64,000 nt of DNA from Gemmatimonadota bacterium (GTDB lineage Bacteria > Gemmatimonadota > Gemmatimonadetes > Longimicrobiales > Gaopeijiaceae): contig JAJCZZ010000108.1 of NCBI GenBank assembly GCA_029262115.1, positions 27,639 to 91,638 of the forward strand, read 5' to 3'. The translations under genes were made by a program, and so were the position numbers. A model generated the notes under the pieces. It was given only the letters and a program-made list of their open reading frames with translations, searched no databases and was not told the origin of the DNA. Positions 8,078-18,151 of this stretch are shown in pieces; the stretch's first letter is position 1; every line of letters starts with the position of its first letter.

Positions 8078-9670
8078 TCAGGGAACCACGTTGGCGGGCA
8101 TGGTGAGAAGCGCGGCGTAGAGGTCGATGGCGTACCAGAGGTTCGCGATCCGAAGATTCTCGTCAGGGGCGTGCTGGTTGTTGTCGTGATTGGCGACCGG
8201 GACGTTCACGAACGGCTGCCCCAGAACCTCGGTGAACAGGTAGAGCGGAAGTGATCCCCCAAGGCCGGGCGTGAGGACGAGCGAGCCCGCTCCAAAGGCG
8301 CGGTCGGCGGCCTCCCCTGCCGCGGTGATGATTTCCCGGACGTACGGGTCGGCCATCGACGCCCGTGCCGCTGGATATCCGCCGCCTCCCGTCACCCGCG
8401 CGATCCGTTCGTTCGCGAGGCGGGTCTCCATGTCGGGCGTGTCGCTGACCACGTGGAATCCCTGCTTGCGGATGTGCTCCACCACCAGCGCGCGCATGTG
8501 CACCGGCTGGTTCCCCTTCACGAGCCGGATGCCGAGCGCTGCGGTCGCCTCGTTGGGGATGACGTTGCGAGCCAACGAGCCCGTGTTGCCGGCCGACAGA
8601 CCGCGAATCGTCAGCGCCGGCACGAGAAGGCGCTCGGGCAACGTCTCCGGCGCCCCCTCGCTCCACCGTAAGCCGAGTTCCCGTTTGAGCCGCTCGTCCA
8701 CGGGTGGCAGCGCCGCAAGGGCGGCCCGTTCTTCCTCACCGAGAGGGTCCACGGTGTCGTACCAGCCGTCGATGAGCACATCGCCGGAAACCGGGTCCTT
8801 CATCGATCGCAGGAGGTCGGCCAGGACCAGGGGGGTATCCGGTGCCCAGTTTCCGTAGTGACCCGAGTGGAGGTTGCGGGTCGCCCCGTAGACCGTGACC
8901 TCCATTCCCATGGTTCCGCGCACGCCGAACGTCAACTGCGGTCTTCCGGTCTGGTGTGCTGGTCCGTCGAAGAAGAGCCACACGTCGATGTCGTCGAGGC
9001 GGTCCCGATACGTCTCCAGGTATTCGCGGAGATGCGGTGATCCCGCTTCCTCCTCACCATCGAAGAAGAAGACCAGGTTGGAGGTCGTTCGGACTCCTTC
9101 GTCCAGGAAGGACCGGAGAACGGGTACGATCGCGGCGATCGGAGCCTTGTCGTCACCGGCCGAGCGCGCGTAGAGCCGCCATTCCGGATCGACCGGATCG
9201 CCTTCTGACGGAAAGGGGATCGGCTGCCCGGCGTGCTCCATCGCGCGGGTGTACAGGGTCGGCTCGAACGGCGGATGGGTCCACCGGGTCGGATCCACCG
9301 GCTGCCCGTCGTAGTGGACATAGATCCCCAGGGTCCGAGTCGCCCCGGGCACGTCGAGCCGCCCGTATACGATGGGGGGCGCATCGTTGACGCGCAGGAG
9401 GTCCGAAGACACCCCAACGGACTCCAGTTTCGCCGCGATGTAGGACGCCACGGTCTCGATGTCTTCGGTGTCGCTCGCCCGGTTCGGGTAGGAGAGTAGC
9501 TCGGCGAAGTCGCGAACGATGGCCGGCTCGTGAGCCTCCCGGTAGGCACGAGCCACGTCCGGACCGGTCTGGGCGCTCGCCGCTGAAACTACGGAGACGG
9601 TGGACAGGAACGCGGCGCCCATGAGGGCCGCGCGCCAGCTGTCGCTGGTGGGACGGGAGCGGTAGACCAT
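8078..9670 (-). CDS. Secreted M20-family metallopeptidase
   Basis: A 530-residue di-zinc peptidase. A Sec signal ends near residue 33 (SAASAQ). Metal ligands of the M20/M25/M40 fold are visible: His in YVHYDGQPVD, Asp in RSAGDDKAP, the Glu pair in DGEEEAGS, Asp in FFDGPA and the C-terminal His in NHDNNQHAPDEN. The dimerisation domain is inserted before GNTGSLARNVIPNEA. It probably hydrolyses dipeptides or N-acyl amino acids in the periplasm. Its stop codon is 3 bp from that of the convergent ThDP enzyme gene. Confidence 0.9.
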   Translation of the reverse strand: MVYRSRPTSDSWRAALMGAAFLSTVSVVSAASAQTGPDVARAYREAHEPAIVRDFAELLSYPNRASDTEDIETVASYIAAKLESVGVSSDLLRVNDAPPIVYGRLDVPGATRTLGIYVHYDGQPVDPTRWTHPPFEPTLYTRAMEHAGQPIPFPSEGDPVDPEWRLYARSAGDDKAPIAAIVPVLRSFLDEGVRTTSNLVFFFDGEEEAGSPHLREYLETYRDRLDDIDVWLFFDGPAHQTGRPQLTFGVRGTMGMEVTVYGATRNLHSGHYGNWAPDTPLVLADLLRSMKDPVSGDVLIDGWYDTVDPLGEEERAALAALPPVDERLKRELGLRWSEGAPETLPERLLVPALTIRGLSAGNTGSLARNVIPNEATAALGIRLVKGNQPVHMRALVVEHIRKQGFHVVSDTPDMETRLANERIARVTGGGGYPAARASMADPYVREIITAAGEAADRAFGAGSLVLTPGLGGSLPLYLFTEVLGQPFVNVPVANHDNNQHAPDENLRIANLWYAIDLYAALLTMPANVVP

Positions 9671-9956
9671 CGATTGGTATCCTTGGTAGGGAGTCGACTC
9701 GGAATCGGCGTGTTGGCGCGTCCGTGGTCAAGTGACGCCACGGCCCCCCTGGCAGAAAGCGCCAGATGTTTACTACGTTGGCTCCCCCCCCAACGCAGCC
9801 CCATCACCTCGCCGTACACGGTACCCCCATGTGGTGCTCGTCGTGGAGGATCATGCAGACTGTGCGTAGTTGGCGCTCCTCGAGTCCCGAGACCCCCCTC
9901 CAGTGCGTGCCGGGGGGTCGGCTCGCGCGGATGCCAGTGCTGAACGGGTCCGTATC

Positions 9957-10403
9957 GTGAACTGGGTCCTCCTGGTCGAGGACGACCTGGACCATCGCCT
10001 GCTGATCCGAGAGGTGGTGTCGCGCATGTTCTCGGGCGTCGAGCTTCATGAGGCGGGGGATGCCGCCTCCGCCATCGCCTGGGTACGAGATCGGGCGAAG
10101 GTGAAGGGAGGCCTGGCGCACGGTGTCGTAGTTCTGGATCTCGGGCTTCCCGGTCCGTCCGGCTTCCACTTCCTGGAATGGGTACGTGAGCACGATGTGC
10201 TCGATCCCCTTCCGGTGGTCGTCTTGACCGCGTCCGAGAATCCCATGGACGCCGAGCACGCGTTTCACCTCGGAGCCAAGGGGTACTTCCAGAAGCCCGC
10301 CGACTTCAGGGCGTACATCGCCATCTTCGAGCGGGCCCTGAGCCTGGCCGCGCCGGGTGATGGACCGCCTTCGAGTGATGGTCCCGCACCGGGGACCGGG
10401 TGA
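9957..10403 (+). CDS. Stand-alone receiver-domain response regulator
   Basis: A 148-residue single receiver domain of the Rcp1 class with no output domain. The acidic pocket is VLLVEDD (8-10), the phosphoacceptor is Asp61 in VVVLDLGLPGPSG, and the conserved Lys lies in YFQKPAD. A GTG start at 9957 places the domain at the very N-terminus; an upstream ATG would add 29 residues without domain character. The sensor kinase gene starts 1 bp after the stop, so the two are co-transcribed and likely partners. Confidence 0.88.
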   Translation: MNWVLLVEDDLDHRLLIREVVSRMFSGVELHEAGDAASAIAWVRDRAKVKGGLAHGVVVLDLGLPGPSGFHFLEWVREHDVLDPLPVVVLTASENPMDAEHAFHLGAKGYFQKPADFRAYIAIFERALSLAAPGDGPPSSDGPAPGTG

Positions 10404-10404
10404 C

Positions 10405-11928
10405 ATGATCGAGCGTCGAAACCCGTTTCGCTCTTCGCTGGTGATCCTGCCGATGTGGCGCCGTTGGCTGTTCGCCGCGCTCGCCTTTCTCTCGCACGTG
10501 CTTGCGTTCATCCCGCTCATGGGACAGGCGGGTGTCGGTGTCTCCGCCCTGGCGATCTTTCCGGTGTCCGTGTTCGGCTGGCTTTTTGGGGCGGGGGGTG
10601 GGCTCGTAGCAGGCATTCTCAGTGTGCCCGTGAATGCATTCCTACTCAATCTCGCGGGCGAGCCCGGGTGGCAGATCGTCCTGGGAGGCGCCGGTGTCGA
10701 AGGCTCGGCTCTGGTTCTGGTGGTGGGATCGGTCATCGGGCTCTTCCGCGACTTCGCGGTTCGCCTCGACAGCCATCTCACGGAATGGCGACGGGCGGAA
10801 CGGGGGCTTCGGGACGCGGAGGACCGCTACCGGATTCTCTTCCAGCGCTCACGGGATCCGATGTACGTGTCGAGCCCGGAGGGGCGGCTCATCGACGCGA
10901 ATGACGCGCTTCTTCGGCTGGTCGGCGTCGGCCGAGATCAACTGGAGAGCGTACAGGTCGCGGACCTCTACGAAGATCCAGCGGATCGCGATCGCTTCCA
11001 GGAGCAGATCGCGCGCGCAGGATTCGTGCAGGATTTCCCCGTGCGCCTCAAGCTCTCCGACGGGATCGTTCGCGAGTGCCTGATCACCGCGAGCGAGCGA
11101 TATGGCCAGGGTCCGGCCCGCAGGGTCGTCGAGTACCAGGGCAGCATCCGGAATGTCTCGGAGAGCCGAACGCTACACTCGTTGGCGGAGCGGCGCACGC
11201 ACCAGCTTCAGGAGGTCGTGCGGGAGTTGGAGACCTTCACCTACTCGGTCTCCCACGACCTCCGTACCCATCTGGTCACGATCGGCGGATTCGCCTCCAT
11301 CCTGTGGTCCGAGTACCGTGACGACTTGGATCCTAAGGCGCGCGGCTTCCTCGAGCGGATCGTCACCGCGAGTGGCCGGATGGACGTCTTCGTCCAGGAT
11401 CTTCTCAACTACAGCCGCGTCAGTCGCGCTGAAGTGCGCAAGGAGCGGGTCGAGCTGAAAACGGTGGTCCAGACGGCGCTCGGCGTGCTCGCTCCGGCGA
11501 TCTCGGCGCGCAACGCGATCGTGGAGGTGGCGCCGGACCTGCCGGCGGTGGAAGCCGACGCAACGCTGATCGACCGAGCTATCGAAAACCTCCTGTCCAA
11601 CGCCGTGAAGTTCGTGCCCGCCGACCGCACGCCCGAGATCCGCATTGACGCCGACGTCGAGGAGCGGAGGGTTCGCCTGAAAATCCGGGACAATGGAATC
11701 GGCATCTCCGCCGAGACTGTCCAGAGGGCCTTCCGACCGTTCGAGCGGCTCGACCCCGCGAACTTCTCCGGAACCGGTGTTGGGCTCACGATCGTGGAGC
11801 GGGCGGTCGAACGCATGGGCGGAGAGGTCGGCGTCCGTTCGGAGCCGGGTCGCGGGAGCACGTTCTGGATCCTGCTCCCGTCCGCGGAGCCGGAGGAATT
11901 CAATCGGCTGGAGGAGGGCGAGGCGTAG
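10405..11928 (+). CDS. Membrane PAS-domain sensor histidine kinase
   Basis: A 507-residue kinase. Four hydrophobic helices lie within residues 20-115, then a PAS domain (about 138-255, RYRILFQRSRDPMYVSSPEG), a HisKA helix with the phosphorylated His284 in TYSVSHDLRTHL, and a HATPase domain with NAVKF, DNGIGIS and GTGVGLTIVE. The architecture resembles phytochrome-type kinases that signal to single-domain regulators, which fits the receiver gene directly upstream. The stimulus is unknown. The start was taken at 10405, right behind the regulator's stop; a longer frame from 10357 would overlap that gene. Confidence 0.88.
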   Translation: MIERRNPFRSSLVILPMWRRWLFAALAFLSHVLAFIPLMGQAGVGVSALAIFPVSVFGWLFGAGGGLVAGILSVPVNAFLLNLAGEPGWQIVLGGAGVEGSALVLVVGSVIGLFRDFAVRLDSHLTEWRRAERGLRDAEDRYRILFQRSRDPMYVSSPEGRLIDANDALLRLVGVGRDQLESVQVADLYEDPADRDRFQEQIARAGFVQDFPVRLKLSDGIVRECLITASERYGQGPARRVVEYQGSIRNVSESRTLHSLAERRTHQLQEVVRELETFTYSVSHDLRTHLVTIGGFASILWSEYRDDLDPKARGFLERIVTASGRMDVFVQDLLNYSRVSRAEVRKERVELKTVVQTALGVLAPAISARNAIVEVAPDLPAVEADATLIDRAIENLLSNAVKFVPADRTPEIRIDADVEERRVRLKIRDNGIGISAETVQRAFRPFERLDPANFSGTGVGLTIVERAVERMGGEVGVRSEPGRGSTFWILLPSAEPEEFNRLEEGEA

Positions 11929-12040
11929 CGGCGGGCGTGGTGCGATGGGGCCGGCGCAAAGGCGCTACGCCCCCCCCTGCGGGGAATTTGTTGCGGAGGC
12001 AGGGGCAATTCCATGGCCGCCCGGGACTCTCGCCGAGCTC

Positions 12041-12199
12041 CTACCGGGTCGCCGTCGAGTCCACCGGACCCTGAAGTTCGGGCGGCACGAAGTCCCGGAT
12101 GTTGATGTACACGACCGCCGCCCAGATCAGCAGAGCGATTGCGATGACCACCACGCCGGTCTTCAGGTTGATGCGGGTCTCCTGGATCCGCCTCAGCAC
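12041..12199 (-). CDS. 52-residue single-span membrane protein
   Basis: A GTG-started frame of 52 codons behind the M14 carboxypeptidase gene, 52 bp from its stop. The Shine-Dalgarno AGGGGAG lies at good spacing. The protein has a basic N-terminus (VLRRIQETRINLKTG), one transmembrane helix (about 15-33, VVVIAIALLIWAAVVYI) and a short polar tail beginning IRDFVPPELQGP. The codon pattern and topology are those of a real small inner-membrane protein. The function is unknown; position suggests it belongs to the peptidase transcript. Confidence 0.6.
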   Translation of the reverse strand: MLRRIQETRINLKTGVVVIAIALLIWAAVVYINIRDFVPPELQGPVDSTATR

Positions 12200-12251
12200 A
12201 GCGCGCTCCCCTCTACCCACCCCGTCCTCATCCCCCCGTCCCCAGCCGTAG

Positions 12252-15062
12252 TCAGGTGGCCGTGCGCGGATCCGACCGCACCAGTGCGTTGAACAGCAGT
12301 CTGAACGTACCGTGGGTCTGCGCCCGGTGCTGCACGCGGAAGCCGTACATCAGGATGCGCCCCTGTCCGTAGGTCACGTCCAGAATGGCCGCCTTCCCGG
12401 CGATATGCTCGGCGCCCACCACGAGGCCGCTCATCAGCAAGTCGTCGGGGTCCTTCGCCCAGTGTCCGACTGCCTTCACCGTGGTTGTGTTGCTGAACCC
12501 CGTGGGCTCGTACGCCCGCCCGCCCGCCCATTTGGCGGCCACGTGATCGGGGCTCCCACGCGTGAGCGAGGAGGACTCGTCGAGGTCGATCCTGAAGATC
12601 GAAGATGGTGTGAAGATCTCTCGCCCGCCGAGTCCCTGGAGCGCGTTGCGCACCGGCACGTCGAAGTGCTCCATCACGATCTCGTCCCCCCTTTCGAGTG
12701 TCAGGAGGGTCCCACCGGCCTCGACGAAGTCCTTGAGCGCTTCGACACCTTCGTCGCCGATCCCTCCTCTGAACCCTTCCGGAGCATCGTCGTCATCCGC
12801 GCCGTCGATGAGCCGTGTCAGCGGGATTTCCGAGGGGATGATCACCACGTCGAAGCGCCGGTTCAGCTCGCCGGCCCGAACGTCCTCATTCATCATCACG
12901 GTCAGGTCGAAGCCGTACCGTTCGAGCAGGAGACGAGTCCAACCCTCGTCCATGGAGCCCGCCCACCCCTGGAAGAGCCCCACGCGTGCCCGGGAAGCCG
13001 GACGCGCGACGTCGGCCACGTCCGGGTCCGCCACGACCGGAAGGCCGGTTTCGGCCGCGAGTGACCGCAGCGCCTGAACCGACCGCACGTCGCGTGCGGA
13101 GACCAGGAAGTGCGAATCCGTCTGGGACACGGGAAACCCGTCGGCCATCAGCCGATTCGCCACATGGTAGGACTGATTCATGGCTGTGCTGAGGCCGTAC
13201 CAGCGGTCCGCGGTCGGGAAGGCGGTCACGATCTTCGCCATGCCCGGCGCCACCGCTTCGAGGTCGGTTTCCACGGCCGTTCCGACCATGACGGCTTCCA
13301 CGCCCATCTGCATAGGCATCGTGTACGCGGCGCCGTCGTAGCTCCGCATGAAGGGGCCGTCCGGGTACTCGTACAGAAGCTCACGGCTCTGGGGCATCAG
13401 GAGGTCCTCGACCGCCGCCCACCCGGGCTGCGCGGCCAGCACGACCCAGGAGCCCGCCGTGAAAGTGCGGGGCTCCGGGTGGTGCATGGCCCGCATCTCG
13501 GCGTGGTCGGGATCGTCGTGCATCGGGCCGCGCCCCTCATCGGCGTCGTCTTTGTCGTGCTCCGCGTCGTCATCATCGTCGTCGTCGTGCTCCGCGTCGT
13601 CGTCGCCGTCGTCACCAGCTACGGAGTCGTCGGACATCATCGTCGCGTGCGGGCCGGCCTTCCACGCCTCGATCCGGGCCGGATTCCCATCCTGTGGGCG
13701 ACGGTCCGCGACCATCGGCGTCACCGTGAAATCGGTCGCGGCTCGGTGGACCTCCACGCCCTGGAGCACGAGCGCGTCGACCATCTCGGCCGCGGTCGCA
13801 GGGTCGGTCTGGTCGATCGGGATCACCCAGCCGTACGGGCCCTCGGCCACCGCCCGCTCCATGGTCTCGTGGGCCATCTGCCACCGGCCGATCAGGTACT
13901 CCTCGTGATAGCGGGCGGTGTTCGTCAGAAAGGAGACGGCGGCAATGTTCTGGTAGTCGACGATGTCCTGAAGCGTCCACTCCCCGCCCCACCACGGATC
14001 GACGAAGTTCATCGAGAAGCCGTAGGTGGCGCCGGGGCCGAGGCGCCGGCCTCCGGCTTCCAGCTGCTCGACCGTCACGTCGACCGGGCTTGCGATGTTG
14101 GCGCTGGCCGTCTCGGTCAGGAGTGCGACGATGTTGTGGTGTCGTCCCGTGAGCGCGCCCTCCTGGCCCCAGATCCGATACATCTGCTCGGTGATGACGC
14201 CCTTCTTCCCCGCCCGCTGCAGGTCGGCGACGATCGCCCCGCCGAGGAGCTGCTGGGACTGCCACTGGAGGGGGTGGATATCCGGATCCATCGGGTCGGG
14301 GAACGGCGGCACGAAGACCCGGGGACCCGTGCTGCCCATCTGGTGCTGGTCGAGGTACACCTGCGGATACGCCTGTTGGAACATCACCTCCATCCAGTAC
14401 CGGGTTTCCACCAACTGCGCCTGGAAGAAGTCCCGGTTGTTGTCGTGCCCCGCGTAGTGGTGGTACAGGTACGGCATCCGTGCTTCCTCGAAGTCCGTCC
14501 CGACGTTTCGGCGGTACCAGTCGGTGACCATGACCTGGCCGTCCGGATTTCCGGAAGGAATGAGCACGGTCACCACGTCGTCCAGGATCTCGAGCGTCTC
14601 GTCGTCGGTGGCGGTCGCGAGCCGGTGGACCAGGTCGACGCTGGTTTGCGAGGCGCCGATCTCCGTCGAGTGGATGTTGTGGTGGATCACCGCCGTGGCC
14701 GGCACCGACTCCGCGAGGCGCTCCGCCTCCGCCCGGTCGATCCGCCCACCCGCGAGCTCCCGGGACGCCTGCCGGATCTCCGCGAGGCGGGCCAGATTTC
14801 GGGGAGAGGACAGGGTGACCGTCACGAACGGGTTCCCGAGCGTCGTCTCACCGATCGTGTCGACCACCATCCGGTCCGAAGCATCGGCCACCAACGTGAA
14901 GTAGTCCAGGATCTCGTCCCACCGGGCCAGTCGCTCCGCGGTGCCCATGGAGAACCCGAAGTGCGCCTGCGGCGTCGGTGCCGTTTGCGCTTCGGCGGAG
15001 AACAGCGGGGCACCCAGGGCGAGGGCGAGGATCAGAATCGAACGGGGTCTGCGCACGGTCAT
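12252..15062 (-). CDS. Large secreted M14-family zinc carboxypeptidase
   Basis: A 936-residue exported peptidase. The ATG at 15062 gives a clear Sec signal (MTVRRPRSILILALALGAPL, then FSAEA). The M14 domain carries H131 and E134 in IHSTEIG, H240 in DQHQMGS and the catalytic Glu317 in LLTETAS. After it comes a long C-terminal half with a class I glutamine amidotransferase-like region (GLFQGWAGSMDEGW, then a VVIIPSE strand), usual for these large peptidases in Gemmatimonadota and Bacteroidota. Residues 477-527 are an Asp/Glu/His-rich insertion placed just before RTFTAGSWVVLA. It is divergent from the alpha/beta hydrolase gene. Confidence 0.9.
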   Translation of the reverse strand: MTVRRPRSILILALALGAPLFSAEAQTAPTPQAHFGFSMGTAERLARWDEILDYFTLVADASDRMVVDTIGETTLGNPFVTVTLSSPRNLARLAEIRQASRELAGGRIDRAEAERLAESVPATAVIHHNIHSTEIGASQTSVDLVHRLATATDDETLEILDDVVTVLIPSGNPDGQVMVTDWYRRNVGTDFEEARMPYLYHHYAGHDNNRDFFQAQLVETRYWMEVMFQQAYPQVYLDQHQMGSTGPRVFVPPFPDPMDPDIHPLQWQSQQLLGGAIVADLQRAGKKGVITEQMYRIWGQEGALTGRHHNIVALLTETASANIASPVDVTVEQLEAGGRRLGPGATYGFSMNFVDPWWGGEWTLQDIVDYQNIAAVSFLTNTARYHEEYLIGRWQMAHETMERAVAEGPYGWVIPIDQTDPATAAEMVDALVLQGVEVHRAATDFTVTPMVADRRPQDGNPARIEAWKAGPHATMMSDDSVAGDDGDDDAEHDDDDDDDAEHDKDDADEGRGPMHDDPDHAEMRAMHHPEPRTFTAGSWVVLAAQPGWAAVEDLLMPQSRELLYEYPDGPFMRSYDGAAYTMPMQMGVEAVMVGTAVETDLEAVAPGMAKIVTAFPTADRWYGLSTAMNQSYHVANRLMADGFPVSQTDSHFLVSARDVRSVQALRSLAAETGLPVVADPDVADVARPASRARVGLFQGWAGSMDEGWTRLLLERYGFDLTVMMNEDVRAGELNRRFDVVIIPSEIPLTRLIDGADDDDAPEGFRGGIGDEGVEALKDFVEAGGTLLTLERGDEIVMEHFDVPVRNALQGLGGREIFTPSSIFRIDLDESSSLTRGSPDHVAAKWAGGRAYEPTGFSNTTTVKAVGHWAKDPDDLLMSGLVVGAEHIAGKAAILDVTYGQGRILMYGFRVQHRAQTHGTFRLLFNALVRSDPRTAT

Positions 15063-15244
15063 TTGTCCGGCTCGGGTGTCTCGGTCAGAGTCGGCGAATG
15101 TAGTGGCGCGCGCGGAGGATTGGCGAGCCGACGTGTCCTCCGTCGTGGGCGCACCCGTTACCGCGCGGGAACGGAGAGCCGGAGGGGTTGGTACGAACGA
15201 GCACGAGGCCTCGCGCCTCCGGCCCATTCATCCAGGGAGTTCCT

Positions 15245-16114
15245 GTGGTTCCCCGCACCGTTCGGTCGACCTTCTCGACAGCGCTCCTGGCCGCAGCGGT
15301 TCTCGCCCCCCTGGGGGTGGCCGCTCAAGCGGATGAAGCTCCGCGGCCTGAATCGCCGCCGGACAGCACAGGCTTCGTGCAGACCCCGACCGGCGGATTG
15401 TATTTCGAGTCGTTCGCGGTCGGGACACCGGTCGTCCTGCTGCACGGGTACGCGGCGCAGTGGCGGTCGAGCCAGTGGCGCCACCTCCTCGGCGACCTGA
15501 TTGCCGATCACCGGATCATCGGCGTGGACGTTCGGGGGCACGGTCGGAGCGCCAAGCCCCATAACGAAGAGGCGTACGGGATCGAGCTCGCGAGAGACGT
15601 ACTTTCCGTGATGGACGGGCTCGGCGTCGAGGCGGCTCATCTCGTCGGCTACTCGATGGGCGGCATCATCGCGTTGAAGGCGGCCGCGGAGTACCCCGAT
15701 CGCGTCCTGTCGACGACGCTGATCGGGCAGGGATGGTTGGCGGAGTCCGAACTCGAGAGGATGTCGGCAAGGGCGCCACAACTCCGGGACATCGATCCGG
15801 ACACGTTGTCGGGCACCGCTCTGGAAGGATATCGACGGAATGACGTCGATGCGCTGGCGGCTCTCGTAGCGGCCTATCCCGGGCTGTTGGTGCCGGAAGG
15901 GGACGTCGGATCGATTTCTGGCCCGCTCCTGGCCGTGGTGGGGTCCGAGGATCCCCGTCTGGCCCGGGCGGAGGCCCTCAAGTCGCTCCGCTCGGACGTT
16001 CGCCTTCGGGTGCTGGACGGGCGCACGCACGGCTCGGTCGTGGACGACCCCGCCTATGCGCACGAGATCGGCCGCTTCGTACGCAGAGTACGCGGGCGCG
16101 CGCGACCACATTAG
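15245..16114 (+). CDS. Exported alpha/beta hydrolase
   Basis: A 289-residue alpha/beta hydrolase with an N-terminal signal (STALLAAAVLAPLGVAAQA). The catalytic triad is visible: Ser137 in GYSMGG, Asp236 in VGSEDP and His262 in GRTHG. The oxyanion region is LLHGYAAQW. GTG at 15245 was preferred because AGGGAG lies just upstream and the signal peptide then begins normally. The likely role is a periplasmic esterase or hydrolase; the substrate is unknown. It is divergent from the M14 peptidase across 182 bp and followed by the MoxR-Bat operon. Confidence 0.88.
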   Translation: MVPRTVRSTFSTALLAAAVLAPLGVAAQADEAPRPESPPDSTGFVQTPTGGLYFESFAVGTPVVLLHGYAAQWRSSQWRHLLGDLIADHRIIGVDVRGHGRSAKPHNEEAYGIELARDVLSVMDGLGVEAAHLVGYSMGGIIALKAAAEYPDRVLSTTLIGQGWLAESELERMSARAPQLRDIDPDTLSGTALEGYRRNDVDALAALVAAYPGLLVPEGDVGSISGPLLAVVGSEDPRLARAEALKSLRSDVRLRVLDGRTHGSVVDDPAYAHEIGRFVRRVRGRARPH

Positions 16115-16218
16115 CGTCACGAGCCGCAGCCAACCCTATGCCGTCCAATTCGATCCACTAGACAGGTTGCCACGTCGGTGGCGGCCTCGCCCTTCGCACC
16201 TCTCCCGCACGAGATGAC

Positions 16219-17220
<1,002 letters not shown>

Positions 17221-17269
17221 GGGAAGGGCGCGTGAGGGTACGGCGCATGAGGCTCACGGGGGGCGGCGC

Positions 17270-18151
17270 GTGATTCCCCGGGAGATCCTGAAGCAGGTCC
17301 GGCGCATCGAGATCTCCACCCGCGGTCTCGTGAATGAGGTCTTTTCCGGTGAATACCACTCGGTGTTCAAGGGCCGGGGGATGAATTTCGCCGAGGTGCG
17401 CGAGTACCAGTATGGAGACGATATCCGCTCCATCGACTGGAACGTGACGGCCCGCAACGGCGAGCCGTTCGTGAAGGTCTTCGAAGAGGAGCGGGAACTC
17501 ACGGTCATGCTCGTCGTGGACGTCAGCGCGTCGGGCGACTTCGGGACGCGTGACCGCTTCAAGGGCGAGGTGGCCGTCGAGATCTGTGCGCTGCTCGCGT
17601 TCAGTGCCATCAAGAACAACGACAAGGTCGGTCTGATCATCTTCTCCGACCGGATCGAGAAATTCGTTCCGCCCCGGAAGGGCCGACGCCACGTCCTCCG
17701 GGTCTTGCGGGAGCTTCTCTACCACCGGCCGCAGGGGCGCGGAACGGACATCGCCGCGGCGCTCGACTACCTGAACCACGTCCAGCGCAAGCGGGCCGTG
17801 ACCTTCCTCGTGTCGGACTTCCGAGACGACGGCTTCGACAAGCCGTTGGCCGTTGCCGGACGCCGTCACGACTTGATCGCGGTGCGTTTGGCCGATGAGC
17901 GAGAGGAAGAGCTGCCCGCCGTCGGTCTCGTGGAGATGGAGGATCCGGAAACCGGGCGCCGCGTCGTGGTCGACACGGGTGCGCGCGGCTTCCGGGAGGC
18001 GTTCAAGGCGCGTGCGGCCGCCGCCCGCGCGGAGCTGGGGCGACGGCTTCGGCGGAGTCGTGTGGACGTGATCGACATCCATACGGGCGAGGCGTACGAC
18101 CGGCCGCTCATGCGGTTCTTCCAGGAGCGTGAGCGGAGGAAGAAGCGATGA
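17270..18151 (+). CDS. DUF58 protein with VWA-like domain
   Basis: A 293-residue DUF58 protein. The family signature GRGMNFAEVREYQYGDDIRS is followed by IDWNVTARNGEPFVK. The VWA-like part has a partial MIDAS (VVDVSASGDFG) and IIFSDRIEKFVPP. DUF58 genes nearly always follow MoxR; the pair is thought to prepare metal-dependent partners. The start is GTG at 17270. The stop overlaps the next start by 4 bp, indicating translational coupling. Confidence 0.93.
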   Translation: MIPREILKQVRRIEISTRGLVNEVFSGEYHSVFKGRGMNFAEVREYQYGDDIRSIDWNVTARNGEPFVKVFEEERELTVMLVVDVSASGDFGTRDRFKGEVAVEICALLAFSAIKNNDKVGLIIFSDRIEKFVPPRKGRRHVLRVLRELLYHRPQGRGTDIAAALDYLNHVQRKRAVTFLVSDFRDDGFDKPLAVAGRRHDLIAVRLADEREEELPAVGLVEMEDPETGRRVVVDTGARGFREAFKARAAAARAELGRRLRRSRVDVIDIHTGEAYDRPLMRFFQERERRKKR

